Assembly: GCF_017908035.1 (NCBI RefSeq)
Contig: NZ_JAEQMU010000001.1
Coordinates: 806,001-870,000 of the forward strand
DNA: 64,000 bases
Direction: 5' to 3'
From: Sphingobacterium tabacisoli
Lineage (GTDB): Bacteria; Bacteroidota; Bacteroidia; Sphingobacteriales; Sphingobacteriaceae
In this document: positions 1 to 10,800 of the stretch, piece by piece
Layout: every line of letters begins with the position of its first letter
How positions within the stretch are numbered: the stretch's first letter is position 1
Program-made: the position numbers and the translations under genes
The notes under the pieces: generated by a model
The model's database searches: none
Seen by the model: the letters and a program-made list of their open reading frames with translations, nothing else
Told to the model about the DNA's origin: nothing

Positions 1-588
1 TATGGTCTTGCAGCGGATATAGTCGCCAGCAAACTCTCCGTGATAGGAGTGGGCTATAAGTTGATGTATCAAAGCCTCCTGTTCTAAAGTAATGGAAGCC
101 GCCTCTCGGAAGAATGTCCATACCTCATGGGAGAAATGCTCCCTAAATGAGGAGTGGGCAAAACCCTGTGCTGATAGTAAGGTACATAGAAAATCCTCTT
201 CGATATGGACATCCAGGACTTTGCGGGAGCACGCATAGTGCAGTGTGCCAGCGGTGGGGGGAAGGTAAATAAATTGCTGTTGCCCAGCAGACAGACTGAT
301 CTGCCTTCCGTTTGTCGCCGTAAATATAGAGGAGCCTTCAATTTCAAACTGAAACTTGATCATATTCTCGGGATGATCTATAGAAAGATGAAATGGGGCA
401 AGAACTGTCCAGTCTTGATAACATACGATAAACTGATTACAGTTTCGGTAATACATACTGCCCTGTACCACGTCATTGGCCAATAGTTTGTGCCTAAAAC
501 CTTTTCGTGGCTCATCAGTAGTTTCCTTCGAAAATATCGATTTCAAAAGAGTGTCTCCATAAAACTCCCGTAAGGTTAGGTTCCTCAT
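1..588 (-). CDS. AraC-family regulator, PchR-like (partial)
   Basis: From the ATG at 588 the minus strand stays open for 196 codons to the window edge, so the C-terminal helix-turn-helix half lies outside. The visible part starts MRNLTLREFYGDTLL, contains a beta-rich effector-binding region, and ends GDYIRCKTI, which looks like the linker just before the DNA-binding domain in PchR/FoxR-type AraC regulators. It is divergent from a TonB siderophore receptor, the usual place for a PchR-type activator that senses a ferric siderophore. The family call rests on overall pattern and context because the HTH cannot be seen. No stop codon or frameshift appears in the visible part. Confidence 0.75.
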   Translation of the reverse strand, partial: MRNLTLREFYGDTLLKSIFSKETTDEPRKGFRHKLLANDVVQGSMYYRNCNQFIVCYQDWTVLAPFHLSIDHPENMIKFQFEIEGSSIFTATNGRQISLSAGQQQFIYLPPTAGTLHYACSRKVLDVHIEEDFLCTLLSAQGFAHSSFREHFSHEVWTFFREAASITLEQEALIHQLIAHSYHGEFAGDYIRCKTI

Positions 589-622
589 TTTGTCCGTTTT
601 TTGATCTTTATAATCCTTAATC

Positions 623-656
623 TGTTACCACTGGCGTAACAAAGTTAATACTTTTG
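623..656 (+). promoter_or_regulatory. Promoter and possible operator of the siderophore receptor
   Basis: TACTTTTG at 649-656 fits the Bacteroidota -7 consensus TAnnTTTG. No good TTTG -33 box precedes it. Instead an inverted repeat TGTTAC-N7-GTAACA (623-641) covers that zone, as expected for an activator-dependent promoter. The predicted transcript start, about 662-664, lies after the GTG at 659 and so favours the ATG at 692. Confidence 0.5.
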
Positions 657-691
657 CGGTGTTATCTATACTTATTCTAAATAAAAACAAG

Positions 692-3160
692 ATGCTTTAT
701 AATTTATCAAGAATACAATGCTTGTTTACAGTGTTGACTGTACTACTGTGTGCCCCATTTTATGGAACGGCACAAAACCGAATAAAATTACTGGGAGAAG
801 TGTATACGGCAGATGGCAGCCCGCTGGCCTATGCTAATGTCAAATTGAACGGAACACCCTATACCAGCCGTGTCGATGAGCAGGGAAACTTTGCTATGCA
901 GGTACCCGAAGGCAATTATGTACTGTTTGTTACTTATGCCAACTATACGGTCATCGAGCAGGCTATTCAGGTCTCGGGACAAAGTACATTGACCCTCCCT
1001 CGTATCGTAGTGGCATCGCGCGCTAATGAACTGCGCGAAGTGGTCGTGTCGGATATCCAGAAAAATAAGTTTGCCCGTAAGGAAACAGACGATATCGCAC
1101 GGATGCCATTGGCCAACCTCCAGAATGCCCAGGCTTACTCGGTGATAAGCAAGGATTTTATGCAGGAGATAGCGGCTACTGATTATAATAGTGCGCTATC
1201 GCATGTACCAGGGGCTATCGTGACAACAGGAGTCAACGATAATGGCAATGGTATCAGCCTGCGGGGATTCTCGAATAGCGGTACTGGGAATACCAATATG
1301 GTACGTAATGGTCTACCGATCAATTCGAGGGCGATATCCGAAATCTTTAACCTGGAGAAGGTGGAAGTGATCAAGGGGCCTGCTGCTACATTGTTCGGGG
1401 CGGAGGTGACTTCGTATGGTGGTGTCATTAATAATGTGACCAAGCGTCCGTACGAGTCTTTTCGGGGTGAAGTGAACTATACCACAGGAAGCTTCGGTAT
1501 GAACAGGCTAACTGCCGACATCAATACCCCGCTGAACAGAGATCGTACAGCATTGGGAAGATTCAATGTGATGGGCATGCTGAACAATGGTTTTCAGAAT
1601 GAAGGTAAGGTGACTGCAATGGGATTCGCTACGAGTCTGGCTTTCAAAGCCGGTGAGAAGACCATGGTACGTTTTGATGCTGATGTTTATAATACCACAA
1701 AGCCGTTGGTGGCTTATCTGCGTAATACGGACCGATTGAGTTTTAACAATCTTAAAGAGTATGGGATGCCTTACGACCGCTCTATGACGTCCAATGATAT
1801 CGCAACCAATAGAACCAATGTGAATATCAGTGCAGAGATCGAACATCAGCTATCGGACAATTGGACTTCGCGTACTTCTTACCTGTATAACAATAGTGGG
1901 GATAAAGGTTCTGTTTTTATGGTTCCGATGGTGGTGGATGATACCCGTATCGAGCGCCGCTACCGGATATTTGATGATTATAACCTTAATTTTTCGGTGG
2001 TACAGCAAAACTTCAACGGTAATTATACCATAGGAGAGGTTAAGAATAAGGTACTACTGGGTGTGGATGCAACGATGTACACGGAAAAGAATCTCTATAT
2101 GGTGCCTTACTTTGCAATCTATGATACGGTCAGTATACATGATCCCGCATGGAAACCACTGACACGCTCTGAAGTTGAAAATTCGCGTGGAAAACGTAGT
2201 TATGGCGATGGTGTTGATAATAGTAAATACAATGTGGTGAGTGCTTATTTTTCTAACGTGACCAATATATCAGACCGTTTGTTCGTGATGCTGAGCGGTC
2301 GCTTGAACCGCTTTCATCAGGGTAGAAGGCTATCCTACTCGCCAGGACAGCCACAGGTGCTGGATGAGCAGGGTAATATCGAGCAAAAAGAGACCAAGGC
2401 TTCATACAGCGAAGTAGAAGGGTATAATCAGGTCAACTTTTCGCCCAAAATAGGACTGGTATACCAACCTATAAAAGATCAGGTGTCGCTATTTGCCAAC
2501 TACATGAATGGATTCACGAATGTAGCCGCGTCGGATGGACTTAGTGACCCAAGCAATCTGGAGTCTGAAGTGGTCAAGAAATCCTGGAAACCTGAAGAGG
2601 CCAATCAATTTGAATTGGGAACTAAGGTGGAGCTTTTCCAAGGGCTATTGAATGCCACGGTATCTTATTATGATATACGGGTCAAGAACCGCCTACGGGA
2701 GGTGATCGACTATGTATATGTGCAGGATGGTAAGTTTGAGTCCAAAGGAATGGAAGTCGACATCATCGCTAACCCGGTACGTGGTTGGAATCTGATGTTG
2801 GGATATGGTTATAACGATAATAAGTTTGTGAAGAGTGAAGACTATTCGGAAGGATTGCGGGAGGCGCATTCGCCAAAGCATATTGCCAATCTATGGACCT
2901 CATACAAGTTTCTGGAAGGTGGAATAAAAGGATTGGGGGTTGGTGCAGGGATGAACTATGTGGGGAGTGCACTGATGGATTATGAGGACGATTTTGAAAT
3001 ACCAGCCTATACGGTGGTGAATGCGACGGCATTTTATGATCAGCCTAAGTACAGGGTAGGACTTAAGTTCAACAATATCGGTAATGTCAAGTATTGGGAT
3101 GTGTTTGCCAGACCACAGCGACCTTTCGAGTTCTTAGCTAATATATCTTTCAAGTTTTAA
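692..3160 (+). CDS. TonB-dependent siderophore receptor
   Basis: Outer-membrane gated channel that probably imports a ferric siderophore using TonB/ExbBD energy. A signal peptide ends near GTAQ. Then come a carboxypeptidase-like regulatory domain (about residues 30-105), a TonB-box-like segment ELREVVVSD, a plug with LRGFSNSG and the motif EVIKGPAATLFG, and a C-terminal barrel ending in Phe (NISFKF). Of the 822 residues none form an STN signalling domain, so control is probably by the divergent AraC regulator. An in-frame GTG at 659 would add 11 residues but lies upstream of the predicted transcript start. The PepSY gene follows 22 bases downstream. The siderophore itself cannot be told. Confidence 0.88.
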   Translation: MLYNLSRIQCLFTVLTVLLCAPFYGTAQNRIKLLGEVYTADGSPLAYANVKLNGTPYTSRVDEQGNFAMQVPEGNYVLFVTYANYTVIEQAIQVSGQSTLTLPRIVVASRANELREVVVSDIQKNKFARKETDDIARMPLANLQNAQAYSVISKDFMQEIAATDYNSALSHVPGAIVTTGVNDNGNGISLRGFSNSGTGNTNMVRNGLPINSRAISEIFNLEKVEVIKGPAATLFGAEVTSYGGVINNVTKRPYESFRGEVNYTTGSFGMNRLTADINTPLNRDRTALGRFNVMGMLNNGFQNEGKVTAMGFATSLAFKAGEKTMVRFDADVYNTTKPLVAYLRNTDRLSFNNLKEYGMPYDRSMTSNDIATNRTNVNISAEIEHQLSDNWTSRTSYLYNNSGDKGSVFMVPMVVDDTRIERRYRIFDDYNLNFSVVQQNFNGNYTIGEVKNKVLLGVDATMYTEKNLYMVPYFAIYDTVSIHDPAWKPLTRSEVENSRGKRSYGDGVDNSKYNVVSAYFSNVTNISDRLFVMLSGRLNRFHQGRRLSYSPGQPQVLDEQGNIEQKETKASYSEVEGYNQVNFSPKIGLVYQPIKDQVSLFANYMNGFTNVAASDGLSDPSNLESEVVKKSWKPEEANQFELGTKVELFQGLLNATVSYYDIRVKNRLREVIDYVYVQDGKFESKGMEVDIIANPVRGWNLMLGYGYNDNKFVKSEDYSEGLREAHSPKHIANLWTSYKFLEGGIKGLGVGAGMNYVGSALMDYEDDFEIPAYTVVNATAFYDQPKYRVGLKFNNIGNVKYWDVFARPQRPFEFLANISFKF

Positions 3161-3182
3161 AAAGGCTATCTATAAAATAACG

Positions 3183-4379
3183 ATGACTTATATACCCAAA
3201 AGAATTCCAAAACCTGCCGGGACGGGGGGCATGCCTCCGAAAAAATCAGGTAAAAGTTTGTTCTCTAAAATCAATGCTTGGCTGCACCTGTGGCCAAGTA
3301 TTGTGTCGGGGCTGGTGGTGGTATTTGTATGTCTGACCGGAACACTGATTGTATACTGTGATGAGATTCTGGAATGGAGTGCCGGCGATGCGCGCTATGT
3401 GGAGGTGGGCACACAACGAAGTACATCGGATCAGTTGATACGATCTATACATGATTTTGATCCGGATCTACAGCTCTCTGAACTGGTTTATTTTAATGAA
3501 GCGAACCAGAGTATACGGGTGCGGGCTTTTCATAAACAGACCAATAAGCTGACCTTTTTATATATGGATCCGTACACTGCCAAGGTGTTAAAGGCGGATA
3601 CAGCAGCTCATTTTTTTTACATCACGGCACACCTGCATTCCGCATTGCTGGCTGGATCTGTAGGAGGCTGGGTAGTCTTGCTGTGTACGGTGATCTTCTT
3701 TATCAGCTGCGTGACAGGACTCGTACTATGGTGGCCCAAACGATGGACCAAAAAGACGCTGGAGGATAGTTTTACGATCAAGTGGAAGGCGCGCTTCAAA
3801 CGGTTCAACTATGATCTGCATAATGTATATGGCTTTTATTCATTGCTGCTGTGCTTTGTGCTGAGCCTTACCGGGATCATTATATTCTTTCATTCGCTGG
3901 GCGATATGATCACTTCGGCTTTTGGAGGTGTGGATGAGCATGTCGAAGAGGTACTGGGCGAATACCAGGCAGACCGCCCCTCGGTAGATATCAGTACCCT
4001 GGCGTACCAGGCACTGGAGGACCATCCGGGCAAGAAAAATGCAGCGATATGGGTGTATACCTTGGACGAGGCTGGTGTGTATGTATTTCGCCTTGGTGTC
4101 GCTGGGCTGAAGAGTACGGAAAGCCAGGAACTTGTGGTATTTGACCGTTATACAGGTACGACAATGGCTATACCGAAGCCGCAGTATGTACATGAAAAGG
4201 TGGAAAACGTAATCTGGCAGTTGCACATGGGGCAGTGGTGGGGACAGTTTGGCAAGCTGTCTACTTTTCTTGCCGGAGTTGTAGCAACATCGCTTCCTAT
4301 CACTGGTTTTTTGATCTGGTGGGGGCGCAGGAAAAAGAAATCAAAGAAAAAAGTAGCACTTAAGACGACCTTATCCTAA
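3183..4379 (+). CDS. PepSY-associated inner-membrane protein
   Basis: 398-residue membrane protein of the PepSY-associated TM helix family (PiuB-like), found next to siderophore receptors in many Gram-negative bacteria. Four hydrophobic segments are visible at about residues 30-57, 150-184, 210-236 and 355-383. The first carries LHLWPSIVSG and the third a YDLHNVYGFY motif; the conserved histidines are thought to bind a metal or haem in relatives. A large periplasmic loop separates helices 1 and 2 and another separates 3 and 4. The likely role is inner-membrane handling or reduction of ferric siderophore delivered by the receptor upstream. It lies in one operon with the barrel protein 6 bases downstream. 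Confidence 0.85.
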   Translation: MTYIPKRIPKPAGTGGMPPKKSGKSLFSKINAWLHLWPSIVSGLVVVFVCLTGTLIVYCDEILEWSAGDARYVEVGTQRSTSDQLIRSIHDFDPDLQLSELVYFNEANQSIRVRAFHKQTNKLTFLYMDPYTAKVLKADTAAHFFYITAHLHSALLAGSVGGWVVLLCTVIFFISCVTGLVLWWPKRWTKKTLEDSFTIKWKARFKRFNYDLHNVYGFYSLLLCFVLSLTGIIIFFHSLGDMITSAFGGVDEHVEEVLGEYQADRPSVDISTLAYQALEDHPGKKNAAIWVYTLDEAGVYVFRLGVAGLKSTESQELVVFDRYTGTTMAIPKPQYVHEKVENVIWQLHMGQWWGQFGKLSTFLAGVVATSLPITGFLIWWGRRKKKSKKKVALKTTLS

Positions 4380-4385
4380 TATTTC

Positions 4386-6812
4386 ATGTTCCTTTTAAGA
4401 ATTTATTTAATTGATCCGATCTGGATCGTGATTGTTGGTATTCTGGTCTTTTCGATTGACGCTGTTTTTGCACAGAGCGGAATTCGGGGCTACGTGATCG
4501 ACCAAAACCGTCAACCTCTTCCAAAGACAAGTATTACAGTATCTGTGCAATCTCCTTGGTCGAGTTATCAGTTGTATACGGATGATAAGGGGAGTTTTGG
4601 TAGAGACCTAACACCGGGAAAATATCAGTTAGAACTGTATCATTTGGGTTATAAGAAACAAATGATGTGGGTTGACGTTATTGAAGGAAAAGTGAACCTC
4701 CTAGATACCATACTCCTGGAGAATGAATCGCAACAGCTGGACGAAATAACGGTGCAAGGGAGTAGAAAGCTGATCGAACAGAAGAGTGACCGTATGGTTC
4801 TCAATATCGAAAACAGCGTGTTGGCAACCGGTACTACTGCGCTGGAATTGCTGAAGAGGGCGCCATCGGTACGGGTGGACGAAGAAGATATTATCCATAT
4901 GCGGGGCAAGTCGGATATCGGTATACTGATCAACGGGAAGCTCTCGTACCTGTCGGCCAAAGAACTGACCAATATATTAAAAGGTACACCGTCCGAGTCG
5001 ATAAAACGGATCGAACTGATCACAAGCCCGTCTGCTAAATTTGATGCTAAAGGGATAGCTGGCCTTATCAATATTGTGATGAAACAACCGGTGGCTGAGC
5101 CTTTGTCTGGTAATGCACATGTATTTGGCGGGGGTGGCCGAAAAGGACGCTACGGCCTAGGGGCAACGCTAACTGGACAGGCTGGCAGTTGGAGATGGCA
5201 AGGGGGGATCGAACATGCTTATCGAGGGGAAAAGGAATACCGTAATTTTAACCGGTTTTATGATAACAAAGGGAATGAAGGGCATAAATCGCTTCAATAC
5301 TCCAGTACAGACGAACCGTTGCAAACGCAACAGGCTAGAGCAGGACTGGAATATGTACCTAATGATAAGACAAGTGTAGGTATGCTGTGGACGGGTAATT
5401 TTGGCACTTACAAAAATTTCAGCAATGGGTATAATGATATTTATGATCATCTGGATAAGCGTAGTGTGCATACGATCACAGCGAATACGAACATCAGCCG
5501 TTGGCAGGCACATAATGTTGGCTTTAGTCTTTTACATAAAATAGGTGAAAACAGGGAGCTGAGTGTCGACTGGGATATCTTATACTCGGATTATAAGGCT
5601 GATCAGACACTGTGGTCGGATATATTGAAGTATGGGGCATCGAACGCGCTGCAGGAATCCCGGCGCAACGCTACGCCATCGACCACACATCTGCAGGTGG
5701 CTAAGCTGGACTATCAGCACCGATGGAAAGAGAATGTGACAGCGGAAATAGGATGGAAGAGCAGCTGGATGAAATCGGATAATAATAGTCTGTCGGATAC
5801 CATGCAAAATAATTCGTGGGTATCGGATGTGAAGAATAGTAACCATTTTGTTTATCATGAGCAGATCCACGCAGCGTATGTCAACATTAATATGGCTTTT
5901 GGTCAATGGGGATTGAATGCGGGGCTACGTACTGAACATACGGACGCGGATGGCGAGCTGCGGACAGATGGAAGAACAGTTCATAAACGCTATACGCAGC
6001 TGTTTCCCAGTGTATCGATGCGGTACGAAATAGCAGAGAAACACCAACTACAACTATCCTACAGTCGAAGGATCAATAGGCCGGATTATGAAGACCTTAA
6101 TCCTTTTCGCTATTATGTGGATGCTTATGTCTACTGGGAAGGGAATCCGCTATTGCAGCCCGAACTGGCAAATGCTTTTGAACTGAATTATACACTCCAC
6201 CGTGATCTCTTGCTGTCGCTGTACTATACGGATGTAAAGGATGCGATGACTTCAGTCTTGATGCAATTGCCAGAGGAGAATAAGACTATTCGCAGTATAC
6301 ATAACATCAAGGGATTTCAGAATTATGGGCTGAATGTGAATTATTCGTTGGCCTTGTTCTCTTTTTGGTCAACGCAATGGAATCTTAATGCCTTCGAAAA
6401 TCATTATTTTGGCAGCTATGGAGGAGAGCAGATTGCTAACCGCCTGTGGTCTTATGCGGTGCAGACTACACAGAGTTATCGATTGCCAAAGAGCTGGTCG
6501 GCGGAGTGGACTGCTGCTTATGAGAGCCCACAGAGTGATGGTGTATTTCGGCAGAAGGCGAGCGGTCATGTATCGCTGGGATTGATGAAAAAGATGTTCA
6601 ACGATAAGCTGAATCTCAAATTTGCAGTGGATGATGTCTTCAAGACGAGCCGATATCGTACTAACTCGGGGGTGGGAGGTGTCTATATGGATCAACAGAT
6701 TGATTTGGACAGTCGGGTATGGCGTGTAAGTGTAGGTTATACATTTGGCAAGAAGAGGGATGGAGCTGATAAAAAGAAAAGTGAAGAGCAACAACGGGTA
6801 AGGGGATTGTAG
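4386..6812 (+). CDS. Outer-membrane beta-barrel receptor-like protein
   Basis: 808-residue outer-membrane protein of the Bacteroidota beta-barrel family related to TonB receptors. After the signal peptide (ending DAVFAQ) comes a carboxypeptidase-like domain (about residues 33-108), then a plug-like region including LDEITVQGS, MRGKSDIGILINGK and IELITSPSAKFDAKG, and a barrel of about 550 residues. The last 20 residues are charged (KKRDGADKKKSEEQQ) and follow the terminal strand, unlike the receptor upstream, which ends in an aromatic residue. It starts 6 bases after the PepSY stop, so it is translated from the same mRNA. A role in iron or siderophore handling is inferred from context only. Confidence 0.8.
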   Translation: MFLLRIYLIDPIWIVIVGILVFSIDAVFAQSGIRGYVIDQNRQPLPKTSITVSVQSPWSSYQLYTDDKGSFGRDLTPGKYQLELYHLGYKKQMMWVDVIEGKVNLLDTILLENESQQLDEITVQGSRKLIEQKSDRMVLNIENSVLATGTTALELLKRAPSVRVDEEDIIHMRGKSDIGILINGKLSYLSAKELTNILKGTPSESIKRIELITSPSAKFDAKGIAGLINIVMKQPVAEPLSGNAHVFGGGGRKGRYGLGATLTGQAGSWRWQGGIEHAYRGEKEYRNFNRFYDNKGNEGHKSLQYSSTDEPLQTQQARAGLEYVPNDKTSVGMLWTGNFGTYKNFSNGYNDIYDHLDKRSVHTITANTNISRWQAHNVGFSLLHKIGENRELSVDWDILYSDYKADQTLWSDILKYGASNALQESRRNATPSTTHLQVAKLDYQHRWKENVTAEIGWKSSWMKSDNNSLSDTMQNNSWVSDVKNSNHFVYHEQIHAAYVNINMAFGQWGLNAGLRTEHTDADGELRTDGRTVHKRYTQLFPSVSMRYEIAEKHQLQLSYSRRINRPDYEDLNPFRYYVDAYVYWEGNPLLQPELANAFELNYTLHRDLLLSLYYTDVKDAMTSVLMQLPEENKTIRSIHNIKGFQNYGLNVNYSLALFSFWSTQWNLNAFENHYFGSYGGEQIANRLWSYAVQTTQSYRLPKSWSAEWTAAYESPQSDGVFRQKASGHVSLGLMKKMFNDKLNLKFAVDDVFKTSRYRTNSGVGGVYMDQQIDLDSRVWRVSVGYTFGKKRDGADKKKSEEQQRVRGL

Positions 6813-6827
6813 GTACTAGACTCTGGA

Positions 6828-6858
6828 AAATAGCCCTCGAGTGGACTGGGGGCTATTT
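6828..6858 (+). terminator. Hairpin ending the siderophore operon
   Basis: A stem AAATAGCCC (6828-6836) pairs with GGGCTATTT (6850-6858), starting 15 bases after the stop of the barrel gene. A T-rich stretch follows from about 6865. It separates the iron locus from the ABC transporter genes. Confidence 0.7.
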
Positions 6859-6939
6859 GGTGAATATTTTGTATTTTTCTGTAACATTTCCTTCTAAGGA
6901 CATACTAACTAAGTAACTAATTACAAAATTATTCAAAAT

Positions 6940-7824
6940 ATGAGCTTAAAAATTAACCAACTGACAAAGACTTATAGTAATGGTGTGCGTGCACTGGATG
7001 GTATAGATCTGGAAATTGGCGTGGGCATGTTTGGACTTTTAGGACCAAATGGTGCGGGTAAGTCTTCATTGATGCGTACCATAGCAACCTTGCAATCTGC
7101 AGATACGGGCTCCATTTTGTTTAATGGTACGGACATATTTGCCAATCAGATGGATTTCAGAAAGGAATTGGGATATCTGCCACAGGATTTTGGTGTTTAT
7201 CCTAATTTGTCGGCAGAGGAACTGTTGTCTTATTTTGCACAGCTAAAAGGAATATCATCGACTGCAGACCGGAAGAAAATAGTGGATGAAGTACTGGAAG
7301 TGACCAATCTATATGCTGTCCGCAAGAAGAATGTGAGCGGTTATTCAGGAGGGATGAAGCAGCGTTTTGGTATTGCCCAACTTTTACTGAACAAACCTAA
7401 ACTTATTATCGTTGATGAACCTACGGCGGGCTTAGATCCTGCCGAGCGCCATCGGTTTCTGAATGTGTTGAGAGAGATCGGTACATCCAATACGGTTATA
7501 TTTTCTACCCATATTGTGGATGATGTACGTGAGCTGTGTCACGAATTGGCCATTGTGAATGGAGGTCGGGTATTATACCGTGGTACCGCGCAGGCTGGAG
7601 AAGAAGCCTTGCAGGGAAAAATATGGAGTACCGTAATACTGAGAGACGATTACGAGGCTGTAAGCAAAGAACAAAATGTGATTTTTGCCAATTACAACCC
7701 TGATAACACATTGAATGTAAGGGTGTACAGTGACGTGAGCCCCGGAGATAGTTTTTCCATGGCCAAGCCGATGTTAGAGGACGTATATTTTGTTTCACTT
7801 AAAAACGATACGGTCCATGTTTAG
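6940..7824 (+). CDS. ABC transporter ATP-binding protein
   Basis: 294-residue ATPase that powers the permease encoded next. Walker A is GPNGAGKSS (residues about 35-43), the signature is YSGGM (about 135-139), and Walker B is LIIVDEPTAGLD (about 155-166, catalytic Glu160). An H-loop follows in FSTHIVDD. Sequence style is that of ABC-2 exporters (gliding, drug or lipid type), not importers. Its end overlaps the permease start by 8 bases (ATGTTTAG), indicating translational coupling. Confidence 0.92.
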   Translation: MSLKINQLTKTYSNGVRALDGIDLEIGVGMFGLLGPNGAGKSSLMRTIATLQSADTGSILFNGTDIFANQMDFRKELGYLPQDFGVYPNLSAEELLSYFAQLKGISSTADRKKIVDEVLEVTNLYAVRKKNVSGYSGGMKQRFGIAQLLLNKPKLIIVDEPTAGLDPAERHRFLNVLREIGTSNTVIFSTHIVDDVRELCHELAIVNGGRVLYRGTAQAGEEALQGKIWSTVILRDDYEAVSKEQNVIFANYNPDNTLNVRVYSDVSPGDSFSMAKPMLEDVYFVSLKNDTVHV

Positions 7825-10800
7825 TACTATTTTTAAGTTTGAAATCAAGCGGTGGCTCAATACGCCGGCTTTCTACATCTACTGTTTTGTCTTTTTTGTG
7901 TTGTCTGTAGCAGTGATGGCTTCGGCGCTAGGGATGTTTGATGGTGCCACGGGGACCACTTCAAGCCCAATCAAAGTGAATTCGCCATTGAATATCAACG
8001 GCTTTCTGAATGGACTATCTACTTTTGTATATTTTCTATTACCGACTATTATTGGAGCCGCAGTGTATCGAGATTTTAAGTATCAGGTACATAATGTTTT
8101 GTTTTCTTACCCATTGACAAAAGGAATCTATCTGTCTGCTAAGTTTCTGAGTGCATTGGTGGTTACCATTTTGGTGGTTTTTACCACGATCATTGGTTTT
8201 GTGGTAGCCCAGTATTTGCCAGGCATCAATAAGGATCTGTTAGGCCCTACGCGAGCCTGGTCTTATTTACAGGCGCTGGTACTATTGGTTATCCCCAATC
8301 TGATCCTATTCGGTGCTATGATTTTTGGTTTGGTAACCTTCAGCCGGAATATCTATGTGGGCTTTATCTTCGTACTCCTGCTCTTTGTATTTCAATCGCT
8401 ATTGGGTACATTGACACAGGACATGGACAATCGGTATCTGGTCGCGCTTCTGGATCCTTTTGGTTTTGAGCCGATTCAGTACTATACAAAATACTGGACT
8501 ATTGAGGAACAGAATACGAAGGATTTGCCTTTTATGGGCGTGGTGCTATATAACCGTTTAATATGGATGGGGGTCGCCGTATTAATTCTAGGATTTGTTT
8601 ATTATACATTTTCATTCGCACAAAGTGCTTTTACTTTTTCTAGAAAGCAGAAAGGCGATCGGGTAGTCAAAGATAATTTTGGTAGTATTATCCGGGTGAA
8701 ATTGTCGGATGTTAAATACAGTTTTTCTTTCCTTTCCCGCTTAAAGGTAGCTTGGAATCTTTCCCAATATGACTTTAAGTATATCGTCCGTAATTGGACT
8801 TTTATTGTCATCATGGTGATTACGGTACTTATGGTGCTGGTGGTTGCCTCGACCGCGGGACAGATGTATGGTACAGAGACTTACCCGGTAACATGGAAGA
8901 TGCTGAATACCATAGGAGGTGTGTATAGTTTCTTTTTACAGATATTGATTTTTCTTTTTGCAGGTATGCTCATACAGCGGGCGCAAACAGATCGGATGAA
9001 TCTTTTGGTCGACGCTACTGCTATTCCTAACTGGATAATGTTGCTTTCCAAGTTTTTTGCTTTGCTGAAGATGACTTGTCTCGTCTTGCTGATTAGCATG
9101 CTTTCGGCAATCATATATCAGGCATATCAAGGCTACTATCATTTTGAAATTGGCAATTACGTAAAGGAACTTTTTGGCTTGGATATGATGAAGTATCTTA
9201 TCCTCATCTTATTTGCCTTATTCGTTCAGTCTCTGTTCAAAAACTACATAGCAGGCTTTATGGTGTGTTTGTTTATCATTATCGGGATACCGATGCTTTC
9301 TAAGATCGGTGTAGAACAGGCGATATTCAAATTTAATACGGGCCCAGGCTATAGCTATTCGGATATGAATGGCTACGGGGTATTTCGGAACTATATGATT
9401 TATAAGATCTATTGGTTGCTGTTTGCTCTGGTACTGACCTGTCTGACACTTTTGTTTTGGAGACGGGGTATACTATCCAGTGTAAAAGAGCGGTTGAGCA
9501 TAGCTAGACTACGGTTTAAACCAACGATCTACTTGCCATTGATTGTGTTTTTAGGGGCATTTCTCAGTTTGGGAGGGGCTATCTATTACCATAACAATGT
9601 CTCGGAACGCTATGTATCGCAAATAGAGAAGGAATTGGAACAGGTGACCTACGAGCGCGAGTATAAGCGTTATCACAAGCAGGCCCAACCACGTATTGTA
9701 GATACCAAAGTGCTTTTGGATATCTATCCAAATGATCGAAATTATTATGCAGAAGTGCTATTTGAAGTTGAAAACAAAAGTAAAGTAGCTATTGATACGT
9801 TGTTTATCAACTATTCGGAGGATGTGCAGCATATGGAAATAGGAAATGATGCTCTTCTGGTAATGCGGGATTCATTACTACATGTCAATATCTATGCCCT
9901 TCGTAAACCTTTGATGCCACAGGAAAGTATGGAGATAAAGAGTGTATTGAAGAACAAAGCAAATACATTTTTGAAAGATAAATCGCCTATTCTGGAGAAT
10001 GGAACATTTATTAATAATAGCCTGTTTCCAAGTATCGGCTATAGTGACAATTATGAATTGGTGGATAATGAAGTCCGTGCAAAGTATAAACTGCCAAAAC
10101 GAGATCGCATGGCGGATCCAACAGATAGTACGGCTCTAGCTAATACGTATATTTCCAGTGAAGCTGACTGGATTCAGTTTGAAACGACAATCAGTACGGC
10201 TGAGGATCAAATCGCCTTGGCGCCGGGGTACCTGATCAAAGAATGGGTGAAGGATGGACGACGGTATTTCCATTATAAGATGGATCAGAAGATGTTAAAC
10301 TTTTATTCATTTATCTCTGCACGATATGCTGTTAAGAAAGAGAAGTGGAATGGAATTAACCTGGAGATCTATTACCATGAGGGTCATACCTTTAATCTGG
10401 ATCGAATGATGACATCTATGAAAAAGTCCTTAGGGTATTATGGAGCAGAGTTTAGTCCTTATCAGTTCCAACAGATGCGTATTGTGGAGTTCCCGCGCAC
10501 GCACGGTACTTTTGCCCAGGCTTTTGCTAATACGGTGCCTTTTTCAGAAGCTATCGGTTTTATAGCTAAGGTGGATGACGATAATCCTGATCAGGTGGAT
10601 TACCCATACTCGGTGACTGCACATGAGCTGGCACATCAATGGTGGGCGCATCAGGTGATAGGAGCAAATGTAAAAGGTGCTACTATGCTATCTGAGTCTC
10701 TGGCGGAATATAGTTCGCTAAAAGTTTTAGAGCATACCTACGGAAAGGGACAGATGCGTAAATATCTGAAAGAAGCACTGGATAGCTATCTGCGTGGCCG

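Noticed and set aside
84..347. Minus-strand ORF of 87 codons at the window start
   Set aside because: It is in a different frame from the AraC-like gene, which stays open across the same stretch and has recognisable features.
659..691. Earlier GTG start for the siderophore receptor
   Set aside because: It lies at or before the predicted transcript start (-7 box 649-656), and the ATG at 692 gives a standard signal peptide.
7790..7816. TTG start for the ABC permease-peptidase
   Set aside because: The ATG at 7817 overlaps the ATPase stop (ATGTTTAG) and fits the permease N-terminus; the TTG would need a long overlap.
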